Shown here: one piece after another, positions 52,601 through 64,000 of the stretch
How the letters are laid out: every line of letters starts with the position of its first letter
How positions within the stretch are numbered: position 1 is the stretch's first letter
Origin: Ifrita kowaldi
Lineage: Eukaryota; Chordata; Aves; Passeriformes; Cinclosomatidae
DNA: 64,000 nucleotides
NCBI GenBank assembly: GCA_013398055.1
Contig: VZRS01000476.1
Span: 1,284,430 to 1,348,429 of the forward strand
Direction: 5' to 3'
Made by a program: the position numbers and the translations under genes
Notes under the pieces: model-generated
Database searches by the model: none
Told to the model about the DNA's origin: nothing
The model's input: the letters and a program-made list of their open reading frames with translations, nothing else

Positions 52601-55600
52601 TGAAGCCTTGCACCCACAGGTCTGGCCCATTTATACCCCAGAGAAGCTGACCTCTTGGTGACTGGGAACAACTGGCTAGCTGCAGGAATGAGGGACGGTT
52701 GTTCCAGGCCACACTGAGCTCTAAACAGCTGCTGGAGCTCACCCCAATGCCCTGATCCTGCTTGCTAGCCCAGGTGCAACCTACAGGACCAGTTTCAAGT
52801 CTGAGCTAACACAAATCTGTATCTCATACTGTGATTTACTTCGCTGAGGTCTGGGCAAGCCTTGGGGGTGCCACAGCACCACGACAACTACAGCAACTGG
52901 AGAAAGAGCAACTCACTAATAAAGCCCAGTACCCTCTTTCTCCTCAGAACCATATTTAGCTCCTTTTGAATTATTTGCTGAGTTCCATATTACAAGCACT
53001 TATATTTTTTGCCCTTGACACCCTCATTACAAAGCTACTCCCCAGTACTTTTTTTTAGAGATGTTCTTTTCCATTTATATTTTAAAATGTCACTCAAATG
53101 CAGTGTCCTTTTCTCCAAAACGTCTCCCTTGGCTTCAGATACGCATTCCAGATATGTACTATTCCTAAGAGGGGAAAAAATTGACTTCAATATTCAAGCC
53201 ACTTTTTTATTCAAGCACCACAGCTCAGCAGACTTAGATAAACTAAGGAATCAGATTAATGCAGTCTGTCCTTTCCAAACCCAAAACCTTACATGCATGT
53301 TTGTACGTATCTTTCCGTGCATTTTAACTTGTGAGAACTCAATCCAAGCCTATTTACTGGAGCCAGCCGTTTTAATGGCCTCATTACTTACCCAAACCCA
53401 CATCTCAATAAGGTTGGAGAAGCTGCCAAAGGATTTGGCTGAACTTCCTACAAGGCCCCATGACAAATGGTAACTATCATTTTATTATCTCAGTGATAGG
53501 AAGGTCTGGTTGAATTCTCCAGTTCTGGATGATTAAAGAAGAGTGATGAGTTTCTGCTTTCCACCCACCATTAACAAGAAGATTGTGACTGCATGGACAT
53601 CCAGGCATTTCCTGAATGTGCAATGCATACCCTGTCACCTCTAGGCTCAAACCCTGGAATTCTTGGTAAATCAGGCAAAACCCCTGGGGTATATTCAAAA
53701 ACCACAGCACCTGCTGCCTGTTACCTTCCTGAAACCAGAGCTTCAACCTCTGAACTTTGCAATCAGGCAGGACACTGCTGGTTTTCCACCACTGCAGTTA
53801 AGTGAAGACATTCACCCAGATCACTGCAGCACAAAAGAGTGTCAGTGAGGCCACAGAGAGCCTCAAAGGTACTCCCTCAGAACTCAAGCTCAACTCCCTG
53901 ACACGTGAAGCTGATTGGTTCACTTTCAGACTGCAGAAAATCAGGTTTCTGAGCAGACAGATGGGAATGGCTGAAGTTCTCCAGGAAACCCTAGGATGGA
54001 GTGCTTCTGAGAGAATATATCTGCTTTAGTGCCTGCTTTCATGCAGCCAGTTGTTTTGCAGTGACCATTACTGTATTTCAGTGGAGAATTAATCCTACCC
54101 TGACATTCAACTGAAAGGGAAAGATTGTTCTTTGTTTTAATTATTTATTGATATTTTATGAGACAGAAGGAAAATTACATACGAGAATAAAGACGTTCGA
54201 GCTGCTTGACGGTATCAATTTTCTCCAGTTCTGCTTTTAGAAAACAGTAATCTCCACTTAATTGCACTAGAAGGAGCCCAAATTATGAGAGCTTTGGCCT
54301 AAACCTTTGTTCTGAGACTTGTCTAAAATGAAGCCTGATGTGCACTGCCTGCCTCTCTGCAGCCTTCTGTTTGCTGGCCCTCTCATTGTATTTCCATCAC
54401 TTCTGACGTGTTACTTAAAGTGCTGCAATAATAATAAGCAAGACAATGTGCTACGGGAGAGAACAACAACAGAGACATTTAAAAAGCCATGCATGAGGCA
54501 AGGGATACCTGAAAGAGCAGGAAAATAAGAGACTGCCTCTGTGCAGAACTGCTGCTACTACAAGACTGCATGTAACTATCACAAAATACATCCAAGACAC
54601 ATAGACTCCCCTGAGATGGTTTCTACAAATGAATTTCTCCTTCACCTCTAAAAAGTATTTCAGCTGACAACTTTTCAACTGCCTGACATTTCAAGCTTCT
54701 CCTGTTACGTCAAAAAAATGACATCTCTGAGCTCCTAGATATGATCTCCTACATCATCAAGATTCTGTTAAACATTAAAACATTTAAATGGTCTAAAAAA
54801 TCTCTCACATATGATAGTTAGGGTTTCTCTGATCCTGAGTTTTACTCACCATAACACTGAAAAACAACTCTGCTCAACAGCAGCTGCACACTAAGGGGAG
54901 CCCCAGCTCTCCACATCACCAGCACAGGAGCCAGGAACGGGCTTCCAGAAGGGGCAGGCCCGAATGAAGTGGAATGAAAAGTCCACTATTTCAAGAATTC
55001 CTGTAAGACCAGCAAGTCATCCTAGGAAGTTTGGCTACAAGTGAAAGAGGTCTTCTCACACTTACTCTTCAGCAATGTAGAAACCATTCAATCTCCAAGA
55101 TGCACCCAGACCACTTGGAGCCAACAGAGAGAAGCGGCACCTCTGGAGTTCAGGCACTCACATTCATGCGACGGGACACGATACAGAAGTAAATACAAAT
55201 GGAGTTTAAAGCATTACAGAAGGAGAGGAGAAATTAATTCTCTGTACAGAGATGAATAAAGAGCTGCAATCCTATGAGAGGTCTCCTCTTTCTCACTGCA
55301 CCATATTGTAAGTGGCTCTTCCTGCCCTCCTCCCTCCTCACCAGACTAAGCCTGCTCAGAATACACTACTCCAGCCTTCATTAAAGATAAAATCAAAATC
55401 ATCCTTCCTAGCACAGATCAACAGCTGAAGAAATTACCTCAACAATATTCTCAAGTTCCCAGCAGTATCCAACTCAGTTTTTATGACCCATTACCTGGGT
55501 ATCTCACCGACCATGTCACGTTGTTTCTTTCGTATTTATCAACAATTCATGTTCCAACTATTCATGTTAACCTTTTAGGAAAAAAAAAAAGTAGCAACGT

Positions 55601-57091
55601 TTAGACTTTTCCTTCCCAGAGTGCCTTCAGACATTTGGCTAGAATTCAAACTTTGAATTTAGTGCTCTTAATTGTGGGGTGTTTTCCTATCGGGCTCCTA
55701 TATTAGACTGCTGGCGCCTACCAACACATAAATTTGTCTCTACTTTTTTAGTATTTTTCGTGCATCTTGTCTTAGCAGAAGTTCAAAAGTTCAGTAGAAA
55801 AACAGTACTTATCTCTCTGTTAGCTGAAAAGTCTTATGACAGATAACATCAAGAAATTTAACACAATTATGACAACTAAATTACACAGTACTACACAGAT
55901 CTTATAAGGTTGCAGAATAATTAACTGTTGTTAAGAGGTTTACACTGCCTCACCAACACATACTGAGACCTAAATCTGAACTGCTAATACGTGCATCAGT
56001 AAATTTTATGAGGAGTCAGACTGAATCACACCATGGCAGGATGTCACTTAGTTTGTTTATTGCTTTCCTAAGTGATAAAGGAGTATCAACAGCTGATTCT
56101 TTACTAATCTGTGCATCCTGGAGGACTGTGTAAAAGATTTTTCCATAGTGCAAGGAGCCTGTTTCTCCCTCTGCCCCATCAACATTCGCCAACAAAGGCA
56201 CAGAGAGACAATTCTAAAATACCTTTCCTTGGAGAAGATCCAAGTGTGGAGGGAAGCAAGCACAAGGTTACAACCTGTGCTTGGAAGAAGTTATTTTTCT
56301 GTCAAGTGGGATAGAATGCACCACCTGGAACAAAGGCACTTTCTGTGTACACAGAAAAGCATACAATGCATGGAAAAATGAAATAGAAAAAAAGCAATCA
56401 TCATTTAATGTACAACAACTTACCTTCACAGATATTTTAAAGTGTTACTGATTCACAAAAATGAGTATGTGAATAAATTTACAAAAAAAAAAGGAACAAA
56501 TGAATAAAATATAGTCATAGAAATAGAGTGGCTGCCTCTACTGGATTTTCTTCAGTAAATGCAGGATATATATGCAGAAATTATTCTCAGTCAATATTAC
56601 CTTTCCCTCCTAGTTCTTGCAAGGGATCTGTGCAAGGATATTGAACAAAGAGTACCACCAAAAAAGTTCTTAATTTAATTAGTAAACACATTCAAGCACC
56701 AATATCAATAATTCCCTATAATCAAATTCTCCCTTTTACATTAGGCTAAAAGAAAACCACTTCTGTTGACAGAGAATATTTATTCTTCAATTCCAAACTA
56801 ATGTGCACCCTTCCGAGCGCTTGTATCTCTGCAACTCTATGAGCAACAGACTCAGGCTGGTAACAGCTGAGTGGTTTCCAACTTACACTCCTTCAAAAAT
56901 TACCATCAGCATTTACAAATCTCCTGCTGTTTCCTGGTGATTTAACTGCTTAAATAGGAGCCTACAGTACAGGCCGGATAATGACCAGTGTCAGTTAAAA
57001 CAGAAAAAAGAACAACCAATTCTCCGAGGATAAAAAAGAAGTTGTTATCTCTTATTAATTAAGATGTGACAGATTTTGTTTGTTTGTTGCC
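46686..57091. other. Non-coding, no recognised gene or interspersed repeat
   Basis: Ten kilobases without a recognised gene or element. Poly-A runs occur near 48569 and 49741. The longest frame is 154 codons (53009-53473, plus), with no family likeness. A minus-strand cluster of adjacent frames lies at 47046-48339. GC-richer patches at 52.5-52.8 kb and 54.9-55.0 kb lack CpG-island character. Confidence 0.55.
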
Positions 57092-57107
57092 TTTTTTTTT
57101 TTTTTTT
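57092..57107. repeat. Poly-T tract beside LTR copy 2
   Basis: Sixteen T's ending seven bases before the likely LTR edge. It may have been a pre-existing AT-rich insertion target. Confidence 0.95.
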
Positions 57108-57114
57108 AATAGAT

Positions 57115-58209
57115 TGGGATTGCATGACAAGGTTTTGGTAGCAGAGGGGCTACAGGGGTGGCTTCTGTGAGAAACTACCAGAAGCTTCCCCCATGTCCAA
57201 TACAGCCAATTCCAGCCAGCTCCAGGATGAACCTTCCTCTGGCCAGGGCTGAGCCCACCGGTGATGCTGGTGGCATCCCTGCAGAAACATATTTAAAGAA
57301 ACTGCTTGAATAACAGCAGCCCCGAAAGGACTGAGAATATGCAAGAGCAACAACTCTGCAGACACCAAGGTCCATGAAGAAGGAGGGGGAGGAGGTGCTC
57401 CAGGTGCTGGGGCTGAGATTCCCCTGCAGCCCCGTGGGGAGGCAGCTGTGGCCCTGCAGCCCATGGAAGGCCACGGGGGAGCAGAGATCCACCTGCAGCC
57501 TATGTAGGACCCCACCCTGGAGCACGTGGATTCCCAAGGGAGGCTGTAACTCTATGGGAAGACCACACTGGAGCAGGGCAGGATCTGTAGAGAGAGGAGC
57601 TCATGCTAGAGCAGGTTTCCTGACAGGACTTGTTATCCTGTGAGGGACCCATGCTGGAGCAGCCTGTTCCTGAAGGACTGCACCCAATGGAAGGCACCCA
57701 TACTGGAGCAGTTTGGGAAGAGCCGTGGCCCCTGCGAAGGACTCACACTGGAGGAGTCCATGTCTATGTCTCCTGTGGGAGGGACCCCGCACTGGAGCAG
57801 GGGAAGAGGGGGAGGAGTCCTCTCCCTGAGGAGGAAGGAAGGATAGAGAGACAACGTGAGATGAGCTGACCACAGCCCCAATTCCCTATCTCCCTGTGCT
57901 GCTGGGGGGAGGAGGTAGAGAAAATAGGGAGTGAAGTCGAGCCCAGGAAGAAGGGAGGGAGGGATAGGGGGAAGGTATTTAAGATTTAGCTTTTATTTCA
58001 CATTACCCTGCTCTAATCTATTACCTATCAAAGCAAACTCATTCTCCCAAATCGGGTCTGTTTTACCCATGACCTGGTGACTGATCTCCCTGTCCTTATC
58101 TGAACTCATGATCTTTCATTCTATTTTCTCTCCCCTTTCTAGCTGAGGAGGGGAGTGACAGAGTGGCTTTAGTGAGTACCTGGTGTCCAACCAGGGTCAA
58201 CCCACCACA
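57115..58209 (-). mobile_element. Avian endogenous-retrovirus-type LTR, copy 2 (probable solo LTR)
   Basis: About 1.1 kb, on the minus strand running from TGTGGTGGGTTGACCCTGG at 58209 to a CA at 57116-57115, so it has the TG...CA ends expected of an LTR. Homologous to 26973-28018 throughout: shared stretches include GAGCAACAACTCTGCAGACA and GAGATTCCCCTGCAGC. About seven copies of a CTGGAGCAG-like motif recur inside at roughly 50-60 bp. No internal retroviral genes flank it. The flanking five bases (TAGAT and TAAAG) do not form a clean target-site duplication. Pro/Ser-rich frames up to 121 codons on the minus strand are by-products of the composition, not genes. Confidence 0.75.
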
Positions 58210-61200
58210 TAAAGTTTTTTAACTGGAAAAACACTGTGACGCTGGGTTTATGCCAACATTTTAAAGTTCCCCAGAAATCTTACAAATGTAAAGGGAAAAA
58301 AAAACTCACAAAAATGTTTTGAGTAATTTTAAATTTATTATATTTCCTCCTAGAATAACAAAATTAAATCATGGTTAGGGCCTATGAAAAGACAGATGGG
58401 TAATGATTTATTTTCACCGATTTTGAAAATCGGTGTCACTAATATGTTTCCCCATTCACTGAAAGAAACTGAAGTTGAACATTAGGTTAAAAGCCTTTTC
58501 AGTAGTGCAAATACAAATATTTAGTAAAGTTTTCAATGACTCTTCATACAATTATTACACAAAATCTACAGCTATTAGAACAGCAGTTTCAAGTAAGAGA
58601 AAATGACCTTGATTAGTCACTGCTTGATGAGCTACTGATGAAAGCAAAGTTCATTGACCTAATGCATTCACCTCAAAGAAGGAAGCACACACATATTTGC
58701 AACAGTGACAGAAGTGATCTAGATTGACTGATATAAGGAAACACAATGACAGTACTTAGTACTTACTCAGTAAAACTCCTATCACAGTAAAAATTACTGA
58801 ATGTCAAACAAAGATCAAGTGCTAAAGCCAAAAGCATACACACAGTTCTAAAGGGAACAGGAAATAATACTCAAAAAATCTGGAAAACAATCAAAAAGTG
58901 CTTAGGGAGTGTAAAACAAGCCATTAAAAAAGATAGCATGTGTATTAGGATGAACTGAAAGACCATCAGTTTCTAAATGAGAGTTTTGATGATTTTCAAG
59001 TCACAGGCAAACAACATCCTGAAGGAAGGCAATTGTTTTGTGTGCGAAGTGGTGGAAACAATTATCAGTGGTGCCTTGGCCCTGCAGCTGTAGGATGTGC
59101 TACGCTCTCATTCACAGCCTTAGACACAAAGGATTAAAGAAACAGGAAAAGACAAAACTCCAGCACCAGGCAGACATCTCTGAGTTAGTAAATTAAGCAA
59201 TTTGTTCTGTGATCACAAGGACAGCCAACGTCTGCAGAAACTCAGTTTTAGACTGAAGAGAGTAGCTGGCCTTTCATCTGCAAATTAAGCTGTATTGTGC
59301 TGCCACATCTAAAAGACATTAAGTAGTGCCAAATCTCATTTGAGATAGTTCATCCTTTGCCTTTCTCCATGGAAATGCCATCCAATTTGAGTCACAGTCC
59401 TGTGCTTCTAGGACACTGCTGTGTAACCAGTTCTATTCACCCAGCACAGCCAATACGAGCGGCTGCTCCAGAGCCACCAGCAGAGACTGCCCTGGTGCTC
59501 TGCATCCTGTATCCATGGCTGTCAGCAGTTCCTCCAAACACAGCCCTGAGCTCCACCTCCACCATGGATCTCCTATCATAAAGGCAAAACAGAAATGAAA
59601 AAGCCACCCACAGGACCACCCTTCCCCACAAACCATTCAAGCATGTCTACTTCAGAGAATACAAGTTCCTTTTTCTCCAGAAAGTCTTTTCAGCCCACCT
59701 GTGAACAGAAGCAAACATTGCAGAAGTATCAAAGCAGAAAACTAGGCATAAACATGAAAACTGATCAGTGTCTTTCCAAATTCAAGCTTGTTCTTTTCAC
59801 ACCTGGAAAGTTAAACCCTTTGGGATGGAAAGGTTTCTCCGCCCTATCACAGCTCATGCTTGGCCTACCTAAGCTTCCACAAAATGCATCGTCATGAGCT
59901 TTTATTGACTTTTTTAAAGCATCTGAAGAGGGTGCTAAAAGTTTCTAATTTTCCCAGGTTGTATGATATGATTAGCTGTCCACCAAAAAACAACTTGAAG
60001 TAAAAGAAGGAAGTATCACCATGCGCTCCAGAGGTACACGATAGAAGTTTCTGATCAATGTAAGGAGCCAATGAGCAGTTTCTGGATCACCCTGTCCCTC
60101 TCTCCCATTCCTGTACTTCCTCCTACACTTGCAGTGCTCTTAAATAGAACAGATGCTCATATGGATCCCACGAGAAGTTGTTAATATACAGTTAATTATT
60201 TGCAACATCTGGTGATAACAATACTCGTTTGAAGTCAGCAGCTGCTGGCAGAGGTTAGATGACAAAGCCATTGGCCTCTGTATGACATCAGCTGCTTCTG
60301 CCCTGTTTCTTCAGTGGGTGGGGTGAGTCCTGCCTATGCTCAAGCAACAGCCTTGCTCAGATGGTGTCTACAGAAATAGTAATTCACATTAGAACTCTGA
60401 TACAATTTTACCAACAATATTTTTTTCCCATTTTTTTTCTCTCGATTTGCTTTTCTGGTAGAGAAAACCAGGAGGTTAGGCAGAAAATCTGCCCAAAAGC
60501 AGCATCTGTGTAGTCACAGTTAGGGAGAGAGCAAGGACTGTGCCAAGCAGGGAACAGCAAAGGAGAGGAAGTCAGAGCAAGTTTAGCAGGGCTTGCCAGC
60601 CAGGTGATCCCACTGAACCCCTGCTTTGCAACCAACCAGAACCAGAAGGACAGTTACAGCAGGGAGCCATAGAAGCACAACCCAGAGCCAATGGATGAAG
60701 AACATCAAGCTGAAGGACAGGATTAGAAGAAATATAAACACCAGAAGCTGAGGTGTGCAGCCTGTAAATGTCAGTATATTCAGACCAAAGCGCTGCTGCA
60801 CACCTGGGTTAGCGATGGCCCATCCACCTCCTTACCCCCATCTCCTCCTGTTGGTGCCAGCCATTCCCAGCACCTCCGCAGGAGCAGGAACGTCTTCCTC
60901 TACATATTTTTAATACACCTCTATTTCTCTATGTCTGCTAATTTTTCCACTTGCAGCCCTCCATCCTCTCACTGACTGACACCCCCACATGTTGCTGTTT
61001 ATACAGCTCTGGTGTTTGGAAACAAGCACCTACTCACTTCCTTTCACTATTCAGGCAGGCAGTCTGACACCCTGCCTACCACTTGCCTCAGGATTTTATG
61101 ATGAGGATTATTCAGCTTTTAGAGTGTGTTAAAAATTGCCTGCTATGTCCCACAGAATGCCAAGTCCCAGTAATAAAGACACTGTTGGTGTGATGCCCCA

Positions 61201-64000
61201 TCAGCTGACATGGGAAAGACTTTCCTTTAGGTTTCACAACAGGACAGGACCTTGAAAGGCCTTCAAAGACCTTGCCTGTTTCTATAAGCTGCTTATACTG
61301 CTCAAGGACTCCAAAACATCAAAAACAAGCACCCATTTAGATTCATGAAAACCTGTCCTGAAAGCAGAACCAGACACAGGAGCCCAGATTGCAGGTGGCA
61401 CCATCCTTTGATGAGAACAGATCCAAGCAAGACTTTGGGAACAGATCTGGTTCATAGGAAAGTTTTGCTGTCATGCAGATTCAAAATGCCATCTCTGATC
61501 TCCCAGGGCTGGAGAAAGAGCACAGCCCAGCTGTCAGAGGGCAGTGCAGGTCCAGATCACTATACAGCGCCATCACTCACTACTTGATGTGCTTTTTCCC
61601 CAGGGAACTGGCAGAACACACTGTAGGATCCCACAGACTGCAAAGTGAGGTTTCTTTTCTTATCTTCTCTTTCCCTCTGTGGTCCCTTGGAGAAGGGCAA
61701 GACCAAAAACCACACAGAGCATACAGTGCTGGAAAGGTCCAGCTCCTTTTGAGGAAGATGTTCTTAGCGCAGTCCCAGCTAAACCTTCCCAGTAACAGCC
61801 TCATGTGTACGTACGTACAGACACACAAACACAGCTGCAGACACTGAACTGGTGGCAGATAATTCCTCAAGAAGACAGGTAGACCCCTGCTGAGAAACAA
61901 AACTCAATGCTCCTGAGCATGTATTTTGTGTCCGAAATCTCTCTAATTCAAAGCCTTTGTCTGCTCTGCACTTCAGTCATTTCAATAGTTCAAGAAAATA
62001 TCTAATAAGAAGTATCAAGGGATGTATCAAGTCAGGAATATTTCAGACTATGTCAAAATGCCTTCATCGGTGCATATTGTACAGAAACCTTCATATGCAT
62101 AACATTAAAAATGCTTCCCTCTGTTCCACACACTCCTTAGTTCACAATGGAAATACAGAATTCCAAAGCTCCCTTCTGCTTTTGCAGTGCTAGGCCCTCA
62201 AATATTGGACACAGCTTAGCAAGATCTTTGTATCTTTCATTAACAAGACCTTAATGAAACATAACCTGTATAATTTCACAGACAAAGATCAACAAAATTA
62301 CATACAAATTCCTACTGGGTTTTGTTATTTGGTTTGACATTGAAGCCATCATATTCTATCTTTTGCACATTCTGAGAATAGCATTTCAATTATATATGCA
62401 GTCTACATAACAAAAAAAGTTGTGTATTTTTCTTCTAAAATATGTACATTTAATATAGAATCTTTCAAAAACAGCATAAGCACATACTTCAAAGCACAAA
62501 AATTAGACTTTTTTTCTTTTCTGTGATAGAATATTATGAAAATTCAAAAAAAATAAAAAAGGTATAGCTATCATCACTTTTTACCTGGGTTTTTTTTTAG
62601 AATGCATCAAGTAACTAAAAAACAGAGAAACATTACATCTATGCTAAATGTCACAAAGAGGCTTAGTGCTCTAACAGGAGTGTGGGGGGGTGTATTTTTG
62701 GTTTATTTTTTAGAAATAGCTAATTCCATTGAAAATACCATCTTTCTTTCACTCTATAACTAACAAAAGTCCTAGGGTTATATATTTAAGCACGAGTCCC
62801 CTTTAGGAAAGATGCCTACATTGATGCACAGCCAAATTCTCCTCACAAATTACAGAACTTGCATTAAGTTTATGTATATAAAAATTTTAGTTTTATATAA
62901 AAGGCACGTTAACTTTGTGCATATAAAGGCACGAGAGCAGACCTGTTAGACACTGAGCAAACAAAAGTACTGCTACAAAATTGATTGAAAAAAGTGAAAA
63001 CACATTAAATCTAAAAATGTTACCTTAGAAGAGCTTCATACAGAAATGAATTCAAAGTTAGGGCACTTTATAAAACACAACTGAAGTACAATAGCAACCA
63101 AGAAAAAAAATGTTTTATGGATCTCTTCAAGTTTCTGCATACGTTTCTACGAATTTTTATTGCAAACATCAAGAAGCACTAGCAGATTTCTTCAGCCAAG
63201 GTAAAAAAACAAAACAAAAAAATTGGTGCATTAACTTACCTGCTTATACATATATATGATACTTGAATACAGAATATTCAGTTTCTTTTTGGATCCAGCT
63301 TACTTAGAAGTCAGGCTTCCTAAAGGAAGCACTTAAATCAAAACTGTATTTAAGAATCTATGTGAACATGATTAGTTTTCTGAATATATGGGGCGTGCAG
63401 AATTCCCACTGAAGCCACAGTTGCAGAGCTTAATATATTTAAACAAAAACAAGCACATATAAATAAGATGTACTCATTTCAGCATTCACATGCTGATGTT
63501 GGCCCTAACTGTGCATGTAAGGTATATTCCCTTCCATTTCCAGTTTTCATGTGACTGGTTCTGATATAAAAAGGTAAACTGAACAAGATCTTGAGATTTA
63601 AAAGCAGATCACAATTAACCATTTTATTGTGGAGACAGGTGTCGCTAAGGTGATAGAAATTCCATAATCCCTTAGATTAAACACAAAATTCACCCACAGG
63701 AAAAAGCACACATGCTTTGGATGGGAAACAATCTCCAACATTTTATAAAATTCCTTTTTAGGCATCACTTCTCTGTTAATCAAAAATCACAGCTGAAAAC
63801 TGCCTTGACTCACAGTGAATAGACAAATGAAGGCATATTTAAAACCACAAGAAGGCATCATAAGAAGTTTTACTGTCAAAAGGAAAAAGAAGATACAAGT
63901 TCTGGAAAAACAATGAAGGTTTTTTTTTTGAATAAACAGTAAGCTGTTTAGGTTCCAAGCACCATAATATGTTACAAAGTTCCCAATCATTAATGCATTT
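58210..64000. other. Non-coding, no recognised gene or repeat
   Basis: AT-rich sequence to the end of the window. A perfect 10-bp-arm palindrome lies at 58415-58435. Frames reach 124 codons (61473-61847, plus) but overlap opposite-strand frames and show no family likeness. Confidence 0.6.
58415..58435. repeat. Perfect short palindrome (10-bp arms, 1-bp centre)
   Basis: CACCGATTTT at 58415-58424, one G, then AAAATCGGTG at 58426-58435. It lies 206 bases outside LTR copy 2. It is too short to assign as a transposon end or regulatory site. Confidence 0.95.

Noticed and set aside
53009..53473. 154-codon plus-strand frame, among the longest in the window
   Set aside because: No family likeness, no splice-site or promoter context, and a Cys/Ser/Leu/Phe-rich mix like the other chance frames. 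In 64 kb of non-coding DNA a frame of this length is not surprising.
57150..57881. Several overlapping Pro/Ser-rich frames on both strands
   Set aside because: They are by-products of LTR copy 2 and its repeated motif, not genes.
1..64000. CRISPR arrays, operons, prokaryotic defence or phage modules
   Set aside because: No direct-repeat/spacer pattern, no tightly packed co-oriented frames, and the repeats are avian. Prokaryotic system types do not apply to this window.

Overview
The window reads as vertebrate, specifically bird, nuclear DNA. It is AT-rich and gene-poor, with no long open reading frames, no CpG island and no operon-like gene order. The taxonomic clues are interspersed repeats: CR1 LINE fragments with the typical avian 3' tail, two copies of an avian LTR-type element about 1.05-1.1 kb long, and one tRNA(Ile)-derived SINE with a CR1-like tail that I recognise as the songbird family TguSINE1. 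Together these suggest a passerine bird. I assigned all repeats from memory of their consensus sequences, without a database search.

Layout. 1-12.2 kb: non-repetitive sequence with one (TG)n microsatellite at 8.46 kb. 12.25-12.42 kb: short plus-strand CR1 tail ending in TA and GATA repeats. 12.4-27.0 kb: nothing recognised except A-rich tracts. 27.0-28.0 kb: LTR copy 1, minus strand. 29.4-31.4 kb: a 2-kb minus-strand CR1 fragment covering the endonuclease and the start of the reverse transcriptase. 33.06-33.17 kb: small minus-strand CR1 tail. 34.9-35.0 kb and 39.7-39.9 kb: two candidate minus-strand coding exons with plausible splice sites and matching phase, protein family unrecognised. 36.2-36.3 kb: the SINE. 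44.6-46.7 kb: a direct duplication of about 975 bp split by a single undetermined base (N) at 45608, each copy carrying a CR1 tail. 57.1-58.2 kb: LTR copy 2, same orientation as copy 1. 58.2-64 kb: nothing recognised.

Interpretation. The window is probably intronic or intergenic. If the two candidate exons are real, a minus-strand gene runs through at least 34.9-39.9 kb; I cannot name it. The most concrete anomaly is the duplication around the N, which looks more like an assembly error than biology. I found no convincing evidence of a previously undescribed functional system, and most open reading frames here are chance or repeat-derived.
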